Made by a program: the position numbers and the translations under genes
The notes under the pieces: generated by a model
Database searches by the model: none
Seen by the model: the letters and a program-made list of their open reading frames with translations, nothing else
Told to the model about the DNA's origin: nothing
Origin: Syntrophaceae bacterium UBA6078
Lineage (GTDB): Bacteria; Desulfobacterota; Syntrophia; Syntrophales; UBA2210
Direction of reading: 5' to 3'
Length of the DNA stretch: 29,511 nucleotides
Assembly (NCBI GenBank): GCA_002428735.1
Contig: DIXO01000018.1
Coordinates: 1-29,511 of the forward strand
In this document: piece after piece, positions 7,850-16,924 of the stretch
Layout of the letters: the number at the start of each line of letters is the position of its first letter
How positions within the stretch are numbered: the stretch's first letter is position 1

Positions 7850-9344
7850 AGATATCATCAGTGGTTTTTTTATCATTCTACAGTGGCAGAATCTCTTTTC
7901 GGTTTTTGCGGGGGTGGTGATCGGGGTTATAATCGGGATGTTGCCGGGGTTATCCCCGTCCATGGCTGTCGCGCTGGCTGCGCCGGTTACTCTTTTTATG
8001 CCTGCGGTCCCGGGGCTTTCCCTGTTGCTTGGCATTTACAAGGGTGGGGTTTATGGCGGATCCATAAGCGCTATCCTCATCGGGACGCCGGGCACTCCTG
8101 AAGCGGCTGCAACGGTATTTGACGGGTACCCGCTCACAAAGCAGGGTAAGGCCAAGATTCCACTCTATGCAACCCTCTATGCGTCCCTGGGCGGTGATTT
8201 AATAGGGATAAGCATATTGTTCCTGTTGTCTCCTCTCGTTGCCCAGTTCGCGCTTTTAATCGGACCAGCAGAAACGGCTCCTCTGATTCTCCTTGCGCTG
8301 TCGATAATCATTATTACGTCCGGGCACAACAAAATTAAGGGTTTTCTTTCCGCTGCGGTCGGATTTATCATTGCCACCGTAGGGATCGATCCCATGCTGA
8401 GCTGTGCACGGTTCAACTTCGGTACTCTCGACCTGGCAGAAGGAATCACCCTGATACCCCTTCTCATAGGTCTTTTCGCCATACCTGAAATAATCACTCA
8501 AATAGTGGACAGAGCCAAGATTCATCTGGAAACCGTCAGCGTCCAGGTTAAGGGTGAGAGATATACTCTTCGAGAGTTCCTCACTCATTGGAAGGTATTT
8601 TTGAAGTCTGCGTTCATTGGCGCTTTTATCGGGGCCATGCCGGGTCTCGGTTCCGCGACGGCGGCATTCACCTGCTATGCAGTGGCCCAAAAATCGTCGA
8701 AGCATCCCGAACTGTACGGGAAAGGAAGCATTGAAGGCCTCATTGCATGCGAAACAGGGAATAACGGGACCGTGGGACCTGCCCTTGTTCCGCTCATTAC
8801 CCTTGGGATCCCGGGGAGTGCAACGGCAGCGGTATTATACGGTACGCTCATCATAAACGGAATGGTGCCGGGGCCGTTTATTTTCAGGGATCATGGCCCT
8901 CTGATGATGGCTGTATTCATCGGGTTGCTTATAGGCGCTGCCATGCTCTATCCCATAGCTGTTACTGTGTTCACTTATACAGCGAAAGCTTTGTATAAGA
9001 TCGACAATCGATATATTTTCAGTGCCGTTTTCTTGTTATGCATTTCTGGAGCTTATGCCATACAAAACAGTATGATGGATGTGTATATTATGGCTGTAGC
9101 GGGCATATTCGCATTTATCCTCAAGGGATTTGGATTTATGATGGGACCGCTGCTGATTGCATTTATTCTTGAACCAATCTTTGAGAGAGCGGCTCGCGAG
9201 GCGTTGGCTATTTCAGGAAATAATCTATCAGAAGTTATTTTTGCGAGTCCCATTTCGATCGTGTTGTGGATCATGCTGTTGTGCGGCATTGTATACGCGA
9301 TTGTGAGTGAGATCAGAACAAAGAGAAAGAAGGAAGCGGTATAG
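7842..9344 (+). CDS. tctA: Tripartite tricarboxylate transporter, large membrane subunit TctA
   Basis: This 500-residue very hydrophobic protein has roughly ten to twelve membrane segments and the TctA repeats. These include GMLPGLSPSMAVALAAPVT with GIYKGGVYGGSISAILIGTPGTPEA in the first half, and GAMPGLGSATAAFTC with ETGNNGTVGPALVPLITLGIPGSATAAVL in the second. It is the ion-coupled channel subunit of a Tct importer, which takes tri- or dicarboxylates and similar acids from a periplasmic binding protein. It overlaps the MmgE/PrpD gene by eight bases, with GAGGGGGGCGAG as its ribosome site inside that gene. TctC and TctB follow. The full set is present and looks intact. Confidence 0.95.
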   Translation: MVEDIISGFFIILQWQNLFSVFAGVVIGVIIGMLPGLSPSMAVALAAPVTLFMPAVPGLSLLLGIYKGGVYGGSISAILIGTPGTPEAAATVFDGYPLTKQGKAKIPLYATLYASLGGDLIGISILFLLSPLVAQFALLIGPAETAPLILLALSIIIITSGHNKIKGFLSAAVGFIIATVGIDPMLSCARFNFGTLDLAEGITLIPLLIGLFAIPEIITQIVDRAKIHLETVSVQVKGERYTLREFLTHWKVFLKSAFIGAFIGAMPGLGSATAAFTCYAVAQKSSKHPELYGKGSIEGLIACETGNNGTVGPALVPLITLGIPGSATAAVLYGTLIINGMVPGPFIFRDHGPLMMAVFIGLLIGAAMLYPIAVTVFTYTAKALYKIDNRYIFSAVFLLCISGAYAIQNSMMDVYIMAVAGIFAFILKGFGFMMGPLLIAFILEPIFERAAREALAISGNNLSEVIFASPISIVLWIMLLCGIVYAIVSEIRTKRKKEAV

Positions 9345-9397
9345 TATTGGGGCAACATAACATAACCATTTTACAACACACAAAAGGAGGTTGAATC

Positions 9398-10438
9398 ATG
9401 AAAGGAAAAGGTAACAGAGGCATGGTACGAAAAGTTTTAATGTTTGTACTGATAGCGGTTTTCATTGGAGGTGTTACCGGTCTGGCGTATGCCAAAGATG
9501 ATTTTCCCAACCGCCCCCTTACCCTGTATGTAGGGTATAAGATCGGTGCGACGACGGGATTGACCGGGACCGTGCTGGCAAAGGTTCTTGAGGATATTTT
9601 GGGGCAGCCGGTAGCCATTGTTGACAAGTCGGGGGCTACCGCAACCGTCGCGCTGGGGCAGATTGCCAGGCTCCCCGCCGACGGTTACAGCCTTGCCATC
9701 GGGTCGTATAGTTCCATTATGACCACGCCCTATCAGTACGATCTTCCCTTCGATACCATGAAGGATATAGACCCTCTTTACGCTTACACTATTTACCACT
9801 CCGGGTTCGCTGTGCTGGCTGACAGCCCGTGGAAAACGATGCGAGAGTACCTTGACTGGGCGAAGGCTCATCCCGGTGAAGCCAAGTGGTCTTCCGCCGG
9901 CACGATGACGTTCGGGCATTTGGTCACGGAATATATCGGCATGAAGGAGAAAATTGACTGGAGGCCGGTACCCAGCAAGGGGGGTGCGGAAGCCACAAAG
10001 CTTGCCTTGGGGAAACAGATCAATGGTCTTATCATGTCAAGCAGCCAGGTACCCCTCATTATAAATGGCCAGATGCGGTATCTCTGTGATTATGGACATC
10101 CGAAAAACCCGCCCATATTTGCTGAGTTTGTGAAGCCGGAAGATCTGAAGAACTGCTGGACGTTGGAACAACTGGGCTATCCGGAGTTGGCTTTTGTGAA
10201 TCCCGTTATTGTCTTCCTCCGGGCAGGGACCCCCCCCGATGTCAGGAAAAAGCTGCAGGATGCTATACGGAAGGCTACCTATGATCAGAGACTTATTGAT
10301 GTGACGAGCAAGTTTTCGATGCCGGTGGTGCATGACGGCGGTGATGAATATTTTGCAAAGACAAAAACAGCCTTACATGAATTGACAAAAAAGATGATGG
10401 AAGACATGGGGCGTGACAAAGACGTAAAGAAGAAATGA
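9398..10438 (+). CDS. tctC: Tripartite tricarboxylate transporter substrate-binding protein TctC
   Basis: This 346-residue periplasmic protein of the Bug/TctC family has a signal peptide with a basic start, a hydrophobic core (about 13-28) and a probable cleavage after AYA at residue 32. The mature protein opens with FPNRPLTLYVGYKIGATTG and continues with VDKSGATATVALGQIARLPADGYSL, which fit the family's ligand-binding loops. The usual GG(D)xxAR region is degenerate, so the ligand cannot be guessed. The gene follows tctA by 53 bases with AAAAGGAGG before the ATG. A strong hairpin follows it, which could raise its expression over that of tctB, as expected for the stoichiometrically dominant binding protein. 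Confidence 0.93.
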   Translation: MKGKGNRGMVRKVLMFVLIAVFIGGVTGLAYAKDDFPNRPLTLYVGYKIGATTGLTGTVLAKVLEDILGQPVAIVDKSGATATVALGQIARLPADGYSLAIGSYSSIMTTPYQYDLPFDTMKDIDPLYAYTIYHSGFAVLADSPWKTMREYLDWAKAHPGEAKWSSAGTMTFGHLVTEYIGMKEKIDWRPVPSKGGAEATKLALGKQINGLIMSSSQVPLIINGQMRYLCDYGHPKNPPIFAEFVKPEDLKNCWTLEQLGYPELAFVNPVIVFLRAGTPPDVRKKLQDAIRKATYDQRLIDVTSKFSMPVVHDGGDEYFAKTKTALHELTKKMMEDMGRDKDVKKK

Positions 10439-10471
10439 GCTGAAAATTTATTCAAGAAGTGTGGCTAAGTC

Positions 10472-10529
10472 TGCATCAGAGTGAGGGAAGGCACAAAACA
10501 TGCCCTCACTCTGATGCAACGGGTTTTTT
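10472..10529 (+). terminator. Strong hairpin and T-run between tctC and tctB
   Basis: A perfect 16-base inverted repeat, TGCATCAGAGTGAGGG (10472-10487) with CCCTCACTCTGATGCA (10503-10518), encloses a 15-base loop. It is followed after five bases by TTTTTT (10524-10529). This has the form of a rho-independent terminator, though the T-run is slightly displaced. Its place inside the tct operon suggests partial termination or protection of the 3' end of tctC mRNA. Confidence 0.8.
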
Positions 10530-10625
10530 GCAGGGCAGTAAATGGCATCGAATGGCAGGGGTTTCTTAATCCTTGTTATGAAAGGTAGTTTCTCAGAACA
10601 TTTTTGTTAATGAGGGGAGAGAATT

Positions 10626-11087
10626 ATGGAAAAGAGGGATCGGTTTGTAGATAAATATGAATTAACCGCATCGCTCGTTTTTTTTCTGCTGGGTATGGTG
10701 CTTCTTGTTTACATTATTCCGGACCAAATAAGCGGGAGAGGCGATATCCCGAACGCAAGGACATTGCCGTATACATTTGCAGTACTCATTTGTATTTTGT
10801 CTTTGTTATGGGCAATTATGGCTTTTCGTTCGGACAAAGTACACGACGGGACAAGAATCATCAAAGGGTTTGGAATCGGGCTTCTGCTTCTTGTATTGGG
10901 CATTCTCATTGAGGTCCTGGGATATCCCCTTGCAGGTTGTGTGGCGATGGTGTGCGTGGCACTTATGATCCACAGGGGTAGATTGATATATCTTGTAATT
11001 TTTAGCGTGTGCATAACCCTTTTATATTACGTTTTTTTCTGGAAACTTTTATATATTAGTTTCCCAAAAGGTTGGTTCTTCGCCTGA
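10626..11087 (+). CDS. tctB: Tripartite tricarboxylate transporter small membrane subunit TctB
   Basis: This 153-residue protein has four predicted membrane helices and the usual TctB size. The first helix begins near residue 14 (SLVFFLLGMVLLVYIIP). After a polar loop come a helix with YTFAVLICILSLLWAIMAF, then a long helical pair, and it ends FPKGWFFA. The weakly conserved small subunit completes the importer formed with TctA and TctC. Here the order is tctA-tctC-tctB. GAGGGGAGAG just before the ATG is a good ribosome site. It comes after the terminator-like hairpin, so it may be transcribed less than the first two genes. Confidence 0.88.
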   Translation: MEKRDRFVDKYELTASLVFFLLGMVLLVYIIPDQISGRGDIPNARTLPYTFAVLICILSLLWAIMAFRSDKVHDGTRIIKGFGIGLLLLVLGILIEVLGYPLAGCVAMVCVALMIHRGRLIYLVIFSVCITLLYYVFFWKLLYISFPKGWFFA

Positions 11088-11310
11088 GATGATTGTAAGG
11101 GCAGTTTTGTGACACGTCTCATTCCAGCTTTATTGTAGAATTGAGAATCAGCTGGAGGCAGGGCAGCTATGCTTCCCCGGCAAGTTATCTTTTTTCTTTC
11201 GTGAATGAACTAAAGAGCGCCTAGCACTGAATGGGTTGTATGGTCACCCGGTCATGGAATGAGATTTGGGGCGGGGTATGTTTATTATAAAGGGGATGAT
11301 AGCGAACCGG

Positions 11311-11325
11311 TGGTTGGGTTATTGC
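11311..11325 (+). promoter_or_regulatory. Weak sigma-54-like promoter candidate before the CoA ligase
   Basis: TGG (11311-11313) and TTGC (11322-11325) are separated by eight bases, the spacing of -24/-12 elements, in a 277-base gap before the ligase start at 11365. The CAC part of the consensus is missing and no sigma-54 activator is encoded nearby, so this may be chance. Confidence 0.15.
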
Positions 11326-11364
11326 GAAGGCTGACAATAAAAATATTTTCATAGGAGTGAAGTG

Positions 11365-12900
11365 ATGGAATTCACTGTTGGAACTTTATTGACTAAGTGG
11401 AGTGTTTATACCCCGGACAAGACGGCGGTGATTTTCGATGACAAGGAAATCTCGTACAAGGAATTAAATGAAAACGTTAACCGAACCGCCAACTATTTGG
11501 TTGCGAAAGGGATACAAAAGGGAGATCGGGTTTCTGAGATCCTCCAAAACTGCCCTGAGCTGCTCTATCTTTATTTTGCCGCCGCCAAAATCGGCGCCGT
11601 TTTCTGCCCCATCAACATCAGATTAACCGCGGAGGAGATTCAATACCAGCTGAATGACAGCGGATCCCGTTTCCTCTTGTTTGATGAATCGCTGGCGGAA
11701 AAGGTTGAGGCTGTTCGTTCAAATGCCTGCATCGAGAAAGAAGGATATTGTTGTGCCGACGGGAATGTACCGGAATGGGCTACCGACTATAAGAGTGAGC
11801 TGAGGAAGTGTTCGACTGACGAGCCACAGTTGTCACAACCTGTGGATTGGGAGGATATTCAGATTATTATGTATACTTCCGGTACTACTGGTAATCCGAA
11901 GGGCGCAATGCTTTCTCACCGGAAAACGTTTTTTAATACCCTGAACGCATTTTTTTATCATGAGTTACGAGTCGAAGATATTGTGCTATCGCCCTATCCT
12001 TTATTTCACTCAGCAGGTCTCCTTATTTACGGTACTCCGGCCCTTTCCCGGGGCGCCACCATTCTGCTGCGTAAAACGTATACGCCTGAGCAAATGTTGA
12101 AAGATATAGAAACATATAAAGTGACGACATTCGGCGCCGTGACAACCGTACTGAAACGCATTATGGACAGCGGGTTAATCGATAATTACGATCTGAGCAG
12201 CGTCAGAATCTTCGGAGGCGGAGGAGAAAAAACGCCTGTCGATCTGATTGAAAGGCTGGCAAGCAAGGGATTAAAACTGCAACAGCGAATGGGGCAGACG
12301 GAAACCTCAACTATTTGTTCTTTGCCGCTAAGAGATGCTCTGCGGAAAAAGGGATCAATCGGGTTACCTGTTATCTACGCCGATGTAAGAATAGTCGACG
12401 AAAGCGGAAAAGAAGTGCCTCCCGGTGAAAAAGGTGAAATTGTTGTTAAGGGTCCTACCCTCATGTCGGGGTATTGGAATAAACCTGAGGAAACGGCAAA
12501 GACAATAAGGGATGGTATCCTTCATACAGGGGACCTTGCTTACAGAGACGAAGAGGGTTATTTCTATATTGTTGATCGAATAAAGGATATGTATAGAAGT
12601 GGCGGTGAGAACGTTTATCCTGCCGAGGTTGAGAAACTTCTCCTTGCCAATCCCAAGATTTCTCAGGTTGCCATTATTGGTGTTCCTGACCCGAAATGGA
12701 CAGAGGTTGGCAAGGCCTTTGTTGTTACAAAGGAGGGAGAAAGTATCACCAAAGCAGAAGTTCTTGAATTTCTGGAAGGAAAAGTGGCGAAATTTAAGAT
12801 GCCCGCTTATGTTCAGTTAATAGACAGTCTCCCCGCGACGGCAGCCGGAAAGGTCAGAAAGATAGAGTTGAAGGGCAAGTTCGGCAATCCATCGGACTAA
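11365..12900 (+). CDS. Acyl-CoA synthetase (AMP-forming, ANL superfamily)
   Basis: This 511-residue ligase would activate a carboxylic acid to its CoA thioester through an acyl-adenylate. Core motifs are all present: the P-loop YTSGTTGNPKG (170-180), GQTETS, HTGDLAYRDEEGYFYIVDR, the hinge GGENVYPAEVE, and a C-terminal TAAGKVRK with the adenylation lysine at K496. The signature usually written DRKKDMIISGGENIYP reads DRIKDMYRSGGENVYP here. A GTG lies one codon upstream at 11362; I prefer ATG 11365 because GGAG (11354-11357) is then seven bases away. It is the only ligase in the cluster, so it probably activates the acid brought in by TctABC or a product of it. The substrate is not identifiable by eye. 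Confidence 0.92.
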   Translation: MEFTVGTLLTKWSVYTPDKTAVIFDDKEISYKELNENVNRTANYLVAKGIQKGDRVSEILQNCPELLYLYFAAAKIGAVFCPINIRLTAEEIQYQLNDSGSRFLLFDESLAEKVEAVRSNACIEKEGYCCADGNVPEWATDYKSELRKCSTDEPQLSQPVDWEDIQIIMYTSGTTGNPKGAMLSHRKTFFNTLNAFFYHELRVEDIVLSPYPLFHSAGLLIYGTPALSRGATILLRKTYTPEQMLKDIETYKVTTFGAVTTVLKRIMDSGLIDNYDLSSVRIFGGGGEKTPVDLIERLASKGLKLQQRMGQTETSTICSLPLRDALRKKGSIGLPVIYADVRIVDESGKEVPPGEKGEIVVKGPTLMSGYWNKPEETAKTIRDGILHTGDLAYRDEEGYFYIVDRIKDMYRSGGENVYPAEVEKLLLANPKISQVAIIGVPDPKWTEVGKAFVVTKEGESITKAEVLEFLEGKVAKFKMPAYVQLIDSLPATAAGKVRKIELKGKFGNPSD

Positions 12901-13090
12901 ATGCCGTAAACACATGGGGGTGAACCGGCAATCCTTTGACAGGTACAAATCAGGACCCTTCGCTGATGCATTATCTGCCGTTTTTCGTTGATCCTCACTT
13001 AAAGTGAACTGATTATCCCGGACAAACCGATGCCAATTTGCTTAGGACAAGCAGGGATGAGGTGTAGATGATTTTTTGTGGGGTTGAAGA

Positions 13091-14587
13091 GTGATTTCAT
13101 GGAATGCGGAAACTGATGTTCTGGTGGCGGGTTACGGAATGGCAGGGGCAGTGGCGGCTATCGTTGCCGCCGAGGAAAGCGCTCGTACCACCCTTGTGGA
13201 GAAGGGAAAAGAGCCTGAGGGGAATACGTGGGTGTCTCTTGGTGGTATTTCCTGTCCGGACGATGCCGGAAGGGCGAAGGAATACTTGCAGAGCTTGTTT
13301 GAACGCTCTCATTCCGTGATGGACGAAAAACTTCTTGATGTATATGCGCAGATGTCTCCCAATAACCTGGAATGGCTCAAACAAACTGGCAAGAGCATCG
13401 GCATAGATGTTTCCTTCCGTGAGTATGGGAAACCAGCCTATCCCGACCATCCCGGGGCGGAAACAATGCACAAATGGATGACGATTTGTCGCAGGAAGTC
13501 TTCGGTCAACGGGTTATTCCATATTCTTTCCAACGCGTTAGCCGATAGAGGTGTTTCCGTGTTGATGGAAACAACGGCAAAAAAATTGTTACAGGATAAG
13601 GATGGCCAAATCATTGGTATGACGCTAGAGCGCGGGGGAAGGGATGTTAATGTGAAAGCAAGGAGAGCCGTTGTCTTGGCCACCGGTGGATTCCAGAACA
13701 ATGATGATCTTATCAGGAATTTTTCCAGGGGCTATCCGATATACTATGGGGGTGGCCCCGGTAATACCGGAGATGGAATACGGATGGCGATGCAGGTGGG
13801 GGCCGATTTGTGGCATATGAACAGCATTTCCTGCGCAATCGGGGTAAAGGTTTCTGAATATGATGTTGCCTTTAGATTCTCGTTGCCATCGATTCATCAT
13901 GACTATCAAGAGGGTCCCGCTTGGTTTTTAGTAGATCAATATGGAAGACGTTTTACGAATGAGATGGGTGTGGATGTTCATTCTTGGAATCTGGTTCTCG
14001 ATTACTTTGATCCTGTCAAGGAGGAGTATACCCGGATTCCTTCCTATGCCATCTTGGATGAGAGTACCAGGAAAAAAGTTTCTCTTGTTAATAGCCGTAT
14101 GGGGTGGGGAAAGAAGACAGGGTACAGGTGGTCTGCGGATAACTCCCGGGAGATCGAGCGTGGGTGGATTGTCAAGGGGGAAACCATAGAGGAACTGGCC
14201 CATATGATCTCTATCACTGAGACCAATCGAGGGAGGATGAAGGAAGAACGGTTGCGAACCACCTTGGAAGTTTATAACAGTTATTGTAATGAGAAGAATG
14301 ATTACGAGTTCGACAGACCGGCGGAATGTCTGAAACCCCTTGGAGAGGCTCCATTCTATGCCTTGCCCCTCTATCCTCGCCTCTTGAATACCCAAGGTGG
14401 CCCCAGAAGGAATGCGAAAGCAAAGGTGCTCAGGCCTGATGGTAAGCCGATCTCCCGTTTATACAGCGCCGGCGAACTTGGTTCTTTGTGGGGAATGATA
14501 TACGAAGGGGGAAGCAACCTCTCTGAGTGTATTGTCACGGGAAGAATCGCAGGGAGAAACGCTGCGAGAGAAAAGGCGTGGGATTGA
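13091..14587 (+). CDS. FAD-dependent fumarate reductase/3-ketosteroid dehydrogenase-type flavoprotein
   Basis: This 498-residue protein of the FAD_binding_2 family has a dinucleotide fold at the N-terminus (G14-Y-G16-M-A-G19), an ATGGFQNN segment at the second FAD contact and a C-terminal GELGSLWGMIYEGGSNLSECIVTGRIAGRNAA that closes over the flavin. Relatives are soluble fumarate reductases, urocanate reductase and 3-ketosteroid dehydrogenases. They reduce or form a C=C bond next to a carbonyl or carboxylate. It has no signal peptide, heme motif or FMN-attachment domain, so it is cytoplasmic and needs an outside electron partner. The start is a GTG with only a weak GGGG upstream, and no better in-frame start is seen. 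The context suggests a role on an unsaturated acid or acyl-CoA in the pathway. Confidence 0.85.
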   Translation: MISWNAETDVLVAGYGMAGAVAAIVAAEESARTTLVEKGKEPEGNTWVSLGGISCPDDAGRAKEYLQSLFERSHSVMDEKLLDVYAQMSPNNLEWLKQTGKSIGIDVSFREYGKPAYPDHPGAETMHKWMTICRRKSSVNGLFHILSNALADRGVSVLMETTAKKLLQDKDGQIIGMTLERGGRDVNVKARRAVVLATGGFQNNDDLIRNFSRGYPIYYGGGPGNTGDGIRMAMQVGADLWHMNSISCAIGVKVSEYDVAFRFSLPSIHHDYQEGPAWFLVDQYGRRFTNEMGVDVHSWNLVLDYFDPVKEEYTRIPSYAILDESTRKKVSLVNSRMGWGKKTGYRWSADNSREIERGWIVKGETIEELAHMISITETNRGRMKEERLRTTLEVYNSYCNEKNDYEFDRPAECLKPLGEAPFYALPLYPRLLNTQGGPRRNAKAKVLRPDGKPISRLYSAGELGSLWGMIYEGGSNLSECIVTGRIAGRNAAREKAWD

Positions 14588-14803
14588 AAATCGCGAGCGC
14601 TGTTGTGTGACATTTCTCCGCAGCGGATGTCCTTTAAGAAAAAGAGCTTATGCAGACAAAACAACAGATTTTTTCGCTGGATTCACAATACGTCCGGACG
14701 AAAGGGAGTTTAGTGCTGGCGATCGTGGTGGCATGGCGCAAAATGTGATCATCTTGGAGCATTTTTTTCTAAGATAACGTGGAGAATGATTTGGAGGTAC
14801 ATA

Positions 14804-15598
14804 ATGGACTGGGAATTTATACTCTTGGTGAAAAAAGACAAAGTTGCCACTATAACATTAAACAGACCCGATAAGTACAACGCGTTCGCCGGTAATATGC
14901 GAAATGAGCTCCTTGAAGCGGTCGAGAAATCAGGATCAGACCCTGAAATTCGTGTGATAGTGATTACGGGATCGGGGGACAAGGCTTTCTGCTCAGGAGG
15001 GGATGTCAACGAGAGAGTCGCTGGCACAAGCAAAGCCGTTTCGCCGATTGCTTCAAGTGAAAAGCATACCATGTCTCAAATCGTCCTGGCCATTAATTCG
15101 ATTGAAAAACCATTTATAGCCGCAGTGAACGGTGTGGCGGCCGGGGGAGGCTGCAACCTGGCTCTTTCCTGTGATATACGGATTGCCAGTGAGAAAGCCA
15201 GGTTTGGGGAGGTGTTTACCCGAAGAGGCACTCATCCCGACTGGGGAGGAATTTACTTTCTGCCCCGGCTGGTTGGCTATGCCAAGGCTGCCGAACTGCT
15301 TTTCTCGGGTGAAATTATCGATGCCCGGGAAGCCTTGGCGATTGGGATGGTGAACAAGGTGGTGCCCCATGAGGATCTGATGCCTGCCACCTATAAGATG
15401 GCTGAACAGATTGTAAAAAGTGCTCCTATCCCGGTTTCTTTTGTCAAAAGAGGCCTGCAGAACTTTTACAAGATGGATCTGAATCAGGCGCTTGATTACG
15501 AGGCATATGCCCTTGAAGTTTGTAGAAGGAGTGATGATTTCGGGGAGGGATTTACATCTTTTCTTGAAAAAAGAGAGCCGGTTTTCAAGGGACACTAG
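14804..15598 (+). CDS. Enoyl-CoA hydratase/isomerase (crotonase) family protein, first copy
   Basis: This 264-residue crotonase-fold protein has the CoA/oxyanion segments KAFCSGGDV and GVAAGGGCNLALSCDIRIAS. Both catalytic glutamates of rat enoyl-CoA hydratase are missing. Glu144 aligns with Asn in GGCNLAL, and Glu164 aligns with Phe in FGEVFTRRG. Instead it has HPDWGG, like members of the PaaG/isomerase branch that use an Asp in this loop. It is therefore more likely an isomerase or another crotonase activity than a simple hydratase. I chose ATG 14804 because GGAGG (14793-14797) is seven bases upstream. An in-frame ATG at 14786 has no proper site. It lies between the flavoprotein and meaB. 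Confidence 0.88.
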   Translation: MDWEFILLVKKDKVATITLNRPDKYNAFAGNMRNELLEAVEKSGSDPEIRVIVITGSGDKAFCSGGDVNERVAGTSKAVSPIASSEKHTMSQIVLAINSIEKPFIAAVNGVAAGGGCNLALSCDIRIASEKARFGEVFTRRGTHPDWGGIYFLPRLVGYAKAAELLFSGEIIDAREALAIGMVNKVVPHEDLMPATYKMAEQIVKSAPIPVSFVKRGLQNFYKMDLNQALDYEAYALEVCRRSDDFGEGFTSFLEKREPVFKGH

Positions 15599-15714
15599 TA
15601 CCTGTTTTGCACCCAGCGTCGATCCGGGAAGCAGATTCGTACGGTGACAAATTCAAATCATTCAACAGGACTGTTCTTCTGTATATTATTGATTGTAAAG
15701 GAAAGATTGTCTCA

Positions 15715-16671
15715 ATGAAAGTTATGTGGAAAAAATTGGTAGAAGAGATGAAAGAGGGATCTGTTCGGGCCTTATCACGGTTGATTACCGGTGTCGAGAA
15801 TCGAGAACCGGGGTGGATGGAGGCCATGAAGCTCATTTTCAAAGACACGGGGAGATCTCGCATAATTGGTATTACGGGGTCCCCTGGTGCAGGGAAAAGC
15901 GTCTTGACGGATCAGATTACGTATCAATTTGCTGAGCAGGGGTTGTCGGTGGGTATAATAGCGATCGATCCATCGAGTCCCTTCTCCGGCGGCGCTCTCC
16001 TGGGAGATCGTATTCGTATGAAGATGTCAGGGGACTTGGGCAGTGTTTTTATACGCTCTATGGCAACGAGGGGTGCTTTGGGCGGTTTGAGCCAGGCAAC
16101 GCGCGACGTGACTAAAATCTTGGACGCATTTGGTAAAGATATTATCATTGTTGAAACAGTTGGTGTGGGTCAGGATGAAATTGATGTTGTAAAGACTACC
16201 GATCTTGTAGTTGTGGTCTGTGTACCGGGGCAGGGTGACGCGATTCAGGCGATTAAAGCGGGAGTAATGGAAATTGCTGACATCTTTGTTGTCAATAAAG
16301 CCGATCGCGAGGGAGCCGACCAAGTCGCTATTGATATTCAAGGTATGTTGAGCATGAGCGCTTCCGACGAAATGCCGCATATTCCAATCATCAAGACGGT
16401 TGCTACTCAGGGTGAGGGTATTCAAGATCTGACTGACAATATCTCCAAAATTCTGGAGTCGCGGGAAAGAAAGACATCCCGTGAAATAGAACACCTCAAA
16501 GAAGAGATACTGGTTCTGATGGAGAGGGAGATTGCCTCTTCGGTAAGGTCTAGATGGGAGAAGAACGGAGATTTTGATGCCTTGGTTCAAAAGGTCCTTG
16601 ATCGTCAGAGTGATCCATATTCCGTTGTTCAAGAGATGATACAACCGATCCAGGCGCAGTTGGGAGAGTGA
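15715..16671 (+). CDS. meaB: MeaB/ArgK family G3E-type GTPase, mutase chaperone
   Basis: This 318-residue P-loop GTPase carries Walker A GSPGAGKS (55-62), IDPSSPFSGGALLGDRIRM, ETVGVGQDEIDVV and the guanine-specific NKAD, which together identify MeaB. These proteins bind adenosylcobalamin-dependent acyl-CoA mutases, gate cofactor loading and protect or reactivate the enzyme. It is most likely the partner of the mutase encoded at 2542 and 6017, although about 9 kb separates them. I chose ATG 15715, with AAAGGAAAG (15697-15705) before it, because that gives the usual family length. The open frame extends upstream to 15607 but the added residues do not resemble MeaB. Its presence supports a functional B12 mutase. 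Confidence 0.93.
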   Translation: MKVMWKKLVEEMKEGSVRALSRLITGVENREPGWMEAMKLIFKDTGRSRIIGITGSPGAGKSVLTDQITYQFAEQGLSVGIIAIDPSSPFSGGALLGDRIRMKMSGDLGSVFIRSMATRGALGGLSQATRDVTKILDAFGKDIIIVETVGVGQDEIDVVKTTDLVVVVCVPGQGDAIQAIKAGVMEIADIFVVNKADREGADQVAIDIQGMLSMSASDEMPHIPIIKTVATQGEGIQDLTDNISKILESRERKTSREIEHLKEEILVLMEREIASSVRSRWEKNGDFDALVQKVLDRQSDPYSVVQEMIQPIQAQLGE

Positions 16672-16924
16672 TTGGCTTAACCGATGCCAGGTTGCTGCCT
16701 TTTTGTGGTTGTATTACTGGAGTTGGCCGCGAGCGTTTTATGAGACGTTGCTGCTGTCGCTGTAAGATGATCCATTTGGTGCCCTTGAGACTTGTTCTTC
16801 AAGAATCAACACATGATCTTTGCCGGGAGAGCCAAATTTATTGTAACGATACTTGGAGCTGTTACGGGATTACTTGATTAATAACGACCATAAAAACGAA
16901 ATCAAGCAGAGTGTTAACAATACA

